A stretch of DNA of 10,072 bases, taken from the NCBI GenBank assembly GCA_030916665.1, contig JAUPWC010000153.1, positions 1-10,072 on the forward strand, written 5' to 3'. This document shows positions 5,866 through 10,072 of this stretch, piece by piece; the first letter of the stretch is position 1; the number at the start of each line of letters is the position of its first letter. Under the pieces are notes generated by a model. That model saw only the letters and a list, made by a program, of their open reading frames with translations, did no database searches and had not been told where the DNA came from. Source of the stretch: Verrucomicrobiota bacterium. GTDB taxonomy: Bacteria > Verrucomicrobiota > Verrucomicrobiia > Opitutales > Opitutaceae. Position numbers and translations under genes: made by a program.

Positions 5866-5900
5866 AGGAAAACAGCCGGCGCTCTGAGCGGGCTCCAACG

Positions 5901-6980
5901 CTACTCCTCGCCCGTCTTCTCATGCACGCGCTGGCGCAGCTGCTTGGTGATTTTCTTGAGGTCCTTCTTCTGCAGCTGGCGGGCCTCGGGATTCACGCGG
6001 CGCACTTCGTAAGCGGCGGCGCGTTGCAGGCGCTGCCAGGCGGTCCAGCGCGCGGGGTCGAGCGAGCCGTCGGCCAGGGCGGCCTGCACCGCGCAGCCGG
6101 GCTCGGCGCCGTGCGCGCAGTCGCGGAATTTGCACCGGACGGTGACGGACGTGACGTCGCCGAAGGCCGCGTCGATGCTGGCGGCGGCGTCCCAGGGCTG
6201 GAGTTCGCGCATGCCCGGGGTGTCGATCACGATGACGCCCGACGGCGCGACGATGAGTTCGCGCTGCGTCGTGGTGTGGCGGCCCTTGTTGTCGGCCTCG
6301 CGCACTTCCTGGGTGTCCTGCAGGCGTTCGCCGACAAGGCGGTTGATGAGGGTGGATTTGCCGACGCCGGACGAACCGAGCAAGGCGATGGTGCGCCCGG
6401 GTTGGACCCACGGGGCGAGGGCCTTGAGGCCGCGGCGGGTCTGCGCGCTGACGACATGGACCGGCACGCCGCGGCCGGTGATCCCAAGTTCGGCGAGCAG
6501 GGCGGCGGTGTCGTCGTTGAGATCGGCCTTGTTGAGAAGGATGACCGGTTCCGCGCCGCTGGCCCAGGCGGCGGCGAGGTAGCGTTCCATGCGGTGGAGG
6601 TTGTAGTTGCCGTCGAGACCGGCGACGAGGAACACGGTATCGACGTTGGCGGCCACGACCTGCTCGATGGAGTGTTCGCCGGCGGCCTTGCGGGAAAACT
6701 TCGTGCGGCGCGGCAGCACGGCGTGGATGATCGCGCGGGTCTCGTCGCCCGGCTGCGGGGTGACCGCGACCCAGTCGCCGATGGCGGGGTAGTCGGCGGC
6801 GGCGCGGTGGTCGCGCGCGAATTTGCCCGCGCATTCGCCGAGGCGCGCGCCCTCCGCCCCGGTGACCTCGAAGAAACCCTTCAGCTCGAGCGTGACGCGC
6901 GCGGGCACGCAGCCCGCCGTGGCGTGCGGGGCAAAGGCGGCGGCAAAGCGGTCGTTCCAGCCGAGCTGTTCGAGGGTCAC
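5901..6980 (-). CDS. rsgA: Ribosome small-subunit-dependent GTPase A
   Basis: RsgA (YjeQ) is a circularly permuted GTPase that helps late maturation of the 30S ribosomal subunit. The permuted motif order is visible: G4 NKAD (150-153), G5 SAQT (178-181), G1 GSSGVGKS (202-209), G2 in GRHTTT (233-238), G3 DTPGM (253-257). The C-terminal zinc site has Cys283, Cys288, His290 and Cys296 (CKFRDCAHGAEPGC). An OB-fold region with DYPAIGDWVAV lies at 63-73. The basic C-terminal tail (LQKKDLKKITKQLRQRVHEK) suits rRNA contact. Starting at GTG 6980 gives 359 residues, a normal length, and begins VTLEQLGWND, the usual N-terminal motif. TTG at 7016 would add 12 Pro-rich residues and is less likely. It is on the same strand as the downstream RDD gene, with a palindromic element between, and diverges from the TonB-like gene. 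Confidence 0.95.
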   Translation of the reverse strand: MTLEQLGWNDRFAAAFAPHATAGCVPARVTLELKGFFEVTGAEGARLGECAGKFARDHRAAADYPAIGDWVAVTPQPGDETRAIIHAVLPRRTKFSRKAAGEHSIEQVVAANVDTVFLVAGLDGNYNLHRMERYLAAAWASGAEPVILLNKADLNDDTAALLAELGITGRGVPVHVVSAQTRRGLKALAPWVQPGRTIALLGSSGVGKSTLINRLVGERLQDTQEVREADNKGRHTTTQRELIVAPSGVIVIDTPGMRELQPWDAAASIDAAFGDVTSVTVRCKFRDCAHGAEPGCAVQAALADGSLDPARWTAWQRLQRAAAYEVRRVNPEARQLQKKDLKKITKQLRQRVHEKTGEE

Positions 6981-7112
6981 GCGGGCAGGCTGGCAGGGCC
7001 GGCCGGGCCGGGGCAACGCTGACTTTGCGGTCCCCGCCCGGCCTCAAGCCGCAAGCTGTGCGGCACTTAAGGCAACGGATGCGAAGGCAAATTTGACACG
7101 GTGCCGTATGTT

Positions 7113-7922
7113 ATGGGCATGCCCAAGATGTCCCACGCCATTGAGGGTTGGACACGTCACCCCCAGCCCGCCCACCCCATCGAATACCTCGCTGGTCGCC
7201 GTCGTGCGATCGCCGACCAACCCGGTCTGTGGAAATACCAGACCTTGGACCGCTCCCGATGGGTGGTCGTGGCGGCGGTGTTCGCCTCGGTCGGACTTCA
7301 CGTCTTCGCGCTGCTCGGCTTCAACCACCGGCCGCCGCCCCCGAAGGCCGTGCTGGTGGACGACGGGCCGTTAATCCAGATGGTCATGCCCGACCTGAAG
7401 GACGACGAGGAGGAGCCGATCGAGTCGCTCGACGACGGCGAGGCGAACGAGACTCCGGCCATCGCGGTGCCGATGCTGGCCGACATCCCGACCATCGTGC
7501 CGGTGAGCGCCTTCGTGCAGCCGCTCGACTTCACGCCGGCGATCACCGTCGATCCCAACGCGGTCCGCATGTCCGCGATCCCCGTGAACATCGCGCGCGG
7601 CAGCGCCCAGGCCGAGAAGATCGGCAAGATCTTCGACGTCTCCCAGCTTGACCGCCAGCCGCAGGCCCTCTTCCAGCCCGCCCCGCAGTTCCCCGCGGAG
7701 CTGCGCAGCACCTTCGTCGAGGCCGACGTCACGCTCGAGTTCATCATCAACACGAAGGGTGAGGTCCTCATGCCGCGTGCCATCGCGAGCCCGGCCCGGC
7801 GTTTCGAGGAGGCGGCGATCACCGGTGTGCTGAAATGGAAGTTCAAACCCGGCCAACGCGGCGGCCGGCCTGTCAACACCCGCACGCAGATCACGATCAA
7901 GTTCCGGGTGACGGACGGCTGA
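7113..7922 (+). CDS. TonB family energy-transducing protein
   Basis: The 269-residue protein has TonB layout. A cytoplasmic N-terminus of about 49 residues is followed by one membrane anchor (about 50-70, RWVVVAAVFASVGLHVFALL), then a short Pro run (RPPPPK), an acidic stretch (DLKDDEEEPIESLDDGEANE, 96-115), a Pro-containing linker, and a C-terminal TonB domain (about 190-267). The domain shows PQFPAELRSTFVEADVTLEF, NTKGEVLMPRAIAS and VLKWKFKPGQRGGRPV. Such proteins couple the inner-membrane proton motive force to outer-membrane transporters. No exbB, exbD or TonB-dependent receptor lies beside it. The cytoplasmic part is longer than in classical TonB. The start is uncertain: GTG 7101 and ATGs at 7113, 7119 and 7128 are all in frame with no clear Shine-Dalgarno; 7113 is taken as the first ATG. 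Confidence 0.85.
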   Translation: MGMPKMSHAIEGWTRHPQPAHPIEYLAGRRRAIADQPGLWKYQTLDRSRWVVVAAVFASVGLHVFALLGFNHRPPPPKAVLVDDGPLIQMVMPDLKDDEEEPIESLDDGEANETPAIAVPMLADIPTIVPVSAFVQPLDFTPAITVDPNAVRMSAIPVNIARGSAQAEKIGKIFDVSQLDRQPQALFQPAPQFPAELRSTFVEADVTLEFIINTKGEVLMPRAIASPARRFEEAAITGVLKWKFKPGQRGGRPVNTRTQITIKFRVTDG

Positions 7923-7968
7923 GCGGCAACCTGCCGTCCGGTCCCTGACGGCCCAGCGCCGGGAAAGA

Positions 7969-7998
7969 TTTGGGCGCGGCGGAAACGCCTCGCCCAAA
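7969..7998 (+). other. Strong RNA hairpin with GAAA tetraloop between the TonB-like and kinase genes
   Basis: An 8-bp stem, 7969-7976 against 7991-7998 (tttgggcg / cgcccaaa), a C/T mismatch, then a 4-bp stem closed by a GAAA loop (7982-7985). An outer pair, aacctgc (7929-7935) with gcaggtt (8002-8008), encloses it, followed by TTTT at 8007-8010. A separate 8-bp stem (7912-7919 / 7933-7940) spans the TonB stop codon. It may be the terminator of the TonB-like gene or a structured leader of the kinase mRNA; the T-run is short. The rest of the 159-base gap shows nothing recognisable. Confidence 0.45.
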
Positions 7999-8081
7999 CC
8001 CGCAGGTTTTGTCACGTTGCCCCGGGTCGAGAACGTTGTCGCCGGCGAGTGGGTGGCGGCACCGGTCTTGGCCCGTATCCC

Positions 8082-9803
8082 ATGCCGTCCTCCGCCCAGT
8101 CCCGCCTCACCCTGCGCCGTGTCCTGCTGGTCGGCGACAGGAAGGAGCGTGTCGGAAACCTGCAGGCGTTGCTGGAGGGTGATGGCCTGATTGTGACGCG
8201 GGTTCGCCACGGGGTCGAGGCTCTGGCCCATGCCCGAGCCTCGCCGCCGGATGTCGTGGTGGCGGATCTCTTGCTTTCCCTCATGGAGGGGCATGCCTTG
8301 CTGCGGCAATGGAAGGATGACCCCCAGCTGGGCCGGCTGCCCTTTGTCGTTTATACCGCCGCGCCCGTCGGGCCCGAGGACGAGCCCTACGTGCTCAGTC
8401 TGGGGGCCGACGCGTTTCTGCCGGGCCTGGCGGGCCCCGCGACATTGCTGGCCCGTTTGCGCGAAGTGCCCTCCGGGCTTCAAGTGGACGCGCCACTTCA
8501 ATCGCGACGCCCTGAGGCCGGCTTGCACAAGGCTTACGATGAAATCCGTCTCCACCAATTGGAGGAGCGGCTGCGCATTCTGGAACAGGCAAACCAGGCG
8601 TTGCGGACGGAGATCGCCGCGCGCCGGCAACGGGACCAGCAGACCATCCGCAACCAGCGGCTGGAAAGCATCGGCACTTTGGCCGGCGGCATCGCCCACG
8701 ATCTCAACAACCAGCTGACCCCGGTGTTGATGGGCGTGGGATTGCTCAAGCTTGGGCCGGTGGACGAAGGCACCGTCCGGGTGCTCGACACGATGGAGCG
8801 CAGCGCCCGTCGTGGCGCGGAGCTGCTGCGGCAGGTGCTTTCCTTTGCCCGTGGGGTTGCCGGTGAGCGCGTGGTGGTCAATCCCGCCTTGGTGATGCGC
8901 GAGATCGAGGCCGTGGTGCGTCACTCCTTCCCGCGCGAAATCACTTTGGAGGTGCGGATCGCCAAGGAGCTCGGGACGGTGCTCGGGGACCCTTCGCAAC
9001 TCCATCAGGTGCTGCTCCATCTGTGCCTGAATGCCCGCGATGCCATGCCCGGTGGCGGCCTCCTTTCCCTGGGGGTGAGCAATGCCGAATTGACGGCGGA
9101 CGCTGTCGCTCTGCCGCAGGGAGCCGCTCCCGGACGCCATGTGGTGCTTGAGGTCACCGACTCCGGCTGCGGCATCTCGGGTGAGAACCTCAATCGCATT
9201 TTCGATCCGTTCTTCACCACCAAGGAGGCGGGCAAGGGCGCCGGTCTCGGGCTATCCACGAGCCTTGGCATCGCGCGCAGTCACGGCGGTTTTCTCACCG
9301 TGCAAAGCGAGCTTGGGCGGGGCAGCACGTTCCGGCTGCATCTCCCCGCGCGGAGGGATGTTCCCGCGCAGGTGACCCCCGCGGTGGAGGTGCGCGAATT
9401 GCCCCGGGGACACGGTGAACAGGTGCTGGTCGTGGATGATGACACCAACGTCCTCGGGATCACCCGGAACACACTCGAGGCCTTCGGCTATCGTGTGCTC
9501 ACGGCCGTCGATGGAGTGCAGGCCCTCGCGCTTTACTCGGCCAACCGGCAGGATGTCGCCCTCGTGCTGACTGACCTCATGATGCCCGTCATGAACGGCA
9601 TGGCGCTCGCCGTGGCGCTGCGACGGATCAATCCCGACGTGCTCGTCATCGGCACGAGCGGGCATGAGCCTTATGTCAGCGCCACCCGCAGCCCCATCGC
9701 CGGGCTGGACCATTTCCTGGCCAAGCCCAGTTCGGCTGAAGCCCTGCTGCTCTTGTTCGAGCAAGTGCTGGCGCCGGTGCGCAAGGCAAGGGCTCAGGGC
9801 TGA
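8082..9803 (+). CDS. Hybrid sensor histidine kinase, REC-HisKA-HATPase-REC
   Basis: The 573-residue soluble kinase has no membrane segment. Domain order: an N-terminal receiver (about 12-125), a coiled coil (about 147-200, LEERLRILEQANQALRTEIA), HisKA with His206 in GGIAHDLNNQLTP, an HATPase domain with N-box Asn317 (LNARDAMPGGG), G1 Asp360 (DSGCGI) and G2 GLGLS (388-392), and a C-terminal receiver (about 449-565). The C-terminal receiver is complete: acidic cluster Asp452-454, phospho-acceptor Asp498 (TDLMMP), Thr525/Ser526 and Lys548 (AKP). The first receiver keeps Asp62 and Thr92 but has GD instead of DD at 18-19, and Pro-Gly (114-115) where Lys-Pro is expected. It probably receives signals through the first receiver rather than through a sensor domain. 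ATG 8082 is chosen because the receiver strand begins soon after; GTG 8049 is possible. No partner regulator is adjacent. Confidence 0.93.
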   Translation: MPSSAQSRLTLRRVLLVGDRKERVGNLQALLEGDGLIVTRVRHGVEALAHARASPPDVVVADLLLSLMEGHALLRQWKDDPQLGRLPFVVYTAAPVGPEDEPYVLSLGADAFLPGLAGPATLLARLREVPSGLQVDAPLQSRRPEAGLHKAYDEIRLHQLEERLRILEQANQALRTEIAARRQRDQQTIRNQRLESIGTLAGGIAHDLNNQLTPVLMGVGLLKLGPVDEGTVRVLDTMERSARRGAELLRQVLSFARGVAGERVVVNPALVMREIEAVVRHSFPREITLEVRIAKELGTVLGDPSQLHQVLLHLCLNARDAMPGGGLLSLGVSNAELTADAVALPQGAAPGRHVVLEVTDSGCGISGENLNRIFDPFFTTKEAGKGAGLGLSTSLGIARSHGGFLTVQSELGRGSTFRLHLPARRDVPAQVTPAVEVRELPRGHGEQVLVVDDDTNVLGITRNTLEAFGYRVLTAVDGVQALALYSANRQDVALVLTDLMMPVMNGMALAVALRRINPDVLVIGTSGHEPYVSATRSPIAGLDHFLAKPSSAEALLLLFEQVLAPVRKARAQG

Positions 9804-10072
9804 GCTGGCGCTGATTCCGCGCGCGGGCGCCAGAACAGCGCGGTGTGGCCGACGGCTCCGACGCAGAGGCACGCCGCCGCGGCGGCGATCTGGTCGCACA
9901 GCGCGGCGCGTTCGTGGCGGTCCTGGCCGCCGGTGAAACGCAGTTTCACGAGGTCGTGCGAGACGAACTGGCGGTTGAGTTCCGTGAGAAAAGCCGGCGA
10001 TACGCCGTCTTTGCCGAGCCACGCGCCGTCGGGCAGCGTCTGGCCGCGGCCGCGGAGCTTGGTCTTTTCGGC
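9794..10072 (-). CDS. yhbY: CRM-domain (CRS1-YhbY) RNA-binding protein, cut by window edge
   Basis: The frame is open from base 10072 down to TGA at 9796-9794, giving 92 residues whose start lies right of the window. It reads KLRGRGQTLPDGAWLGKDGV, then SPAFLTELNRQFVSHDLVKL, RFTGGQDRHERAALCDQI, and finally VGAVGHTALFWRP. This is the CRM fold: the L(R/K)G.(A/G)Q.L start, the GxxG RNA-binding loop (GKDG), the 'hELVKv' strand and the closing 'vG.tallyR' strand. YhbY-type proteins bind pre-50S ribosomal particles. A short tail (AESAPAQP) follows the domain. The length matches a free-standing YhbY of about 95-100 residues, so only a few residues are probably missing. Its last 10 bases overlap the end of the kinase gene on the opposite strand. 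Confidence 0.87.
   Translation of the reverse strand, partial: AEKTKLRGRGQTLPDGAWLGKDGVSPAFLTELNRQFVSHDLVKLRFTGGQDRHERAALCDQIAAAAACLCVGAVGHTALFWRPRAESAPAQP

Noticed and set aside
5754..7022. 422-codon open frame on the plus strand
   Set aside because: It is antisense to rsgA, which has every GTPase and zinc motif. The composition is shadow-like.
7048..7064. Small hairpin gccgca / tgcggc in the rsgA-TonB divergent gap
   Set aside because: A 6-bp stem is common by chance at this GC content and no regulatory motif surrounds it.
7093..7121. TTGACA as a -35 box for the TonB-like gene
   Set aside because: No acceptable -10 hexamer lies 16-18 bases downstream, and the TATGTT at 7107 is only 8 bases away.
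7113..7922. TonB-like gene as part of metal-peptide uptake for the bufferin-like cluster
   Set aside because: It is separated by two minus-strand genes and has no receptor or ExbBD neighbour, so a functional link is not supported by the sequence.
7371..9140. 589-codon open frame on the minus strand
   Set aside because: It lies antisense to the TonB-like and kinase genes, has no recognisable domain, and is rich in His, Arg, Gly and Gln, as expected for a shadow frame in GC-rich DNA.

Overview
The window is GC-rich, densely coded chromosomal DNA. It most likely comes from a verrucomicrobial (Opitutales-like) bacterium. The main clue is the gene at 1-807, which encodes the N-terminal part of a secreted 'membrane-bound dehydrogenase' type typical of Planctomycetes and Verrucomicrobia. 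The mostly absent Shine-Dalgarno signals agree with this. The taxonomic call is an inference from family distribution, not from a marker gene.

Layout: a PVC-type secreted dehydrogenase-like protein (minus, cut by the left edge) diverges from a D-2-hydroxyacid dehydrogenase (912-1889). Next comes the most interesting part, a compact plus-strand cluster at about 1936-5004. It holds a possible ECF-type promoter, a 115-residue Sec-exported peptide with ten Cys-Lys pairs in a low-complexity repeat (2046-2393), a DUF692/MNIO iron enzyme (BufB-like, 2559-3443), a DUF2063 partner protein (BufC-like, 3569-4516) and a DoxX-family membrane protein (4543-5004). This is the gene order of bufferin/HvfA-type RiPP clusters, in which the MNIO enzyme and its partner modify cysteines of a secreted, copper-binding peptide. 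Both gaps between precursor, bufB and bufC are filled by palindromic repeats from two different families.

The right half is more ordinary: on the minus strand a GYF_2-RDD membrane protein (5011-5742) and the ribosome-assembly GTPase RsgA (5901-6980); on the plus strand a TonB-like protein (7113-7922) and a REC-HisKA-HATPase-REC hybrid kinase (8082-9803); and on the minus strand a CRM-domain (YhbY-like) RNA-binding protein (9794-10072, cut by the right edge), whose end overlaps the kinase gene tail to tail.

How they work together: only the 2046-5004 cluster looks like a functional unit, namely precursor, modifying enzyme, substrate-binding partner and membrane accessory. The others look like independent housekeeping or sensing genes. 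No gene-free stretch exceeds about 165 bases, and each gap is described where it holds something.
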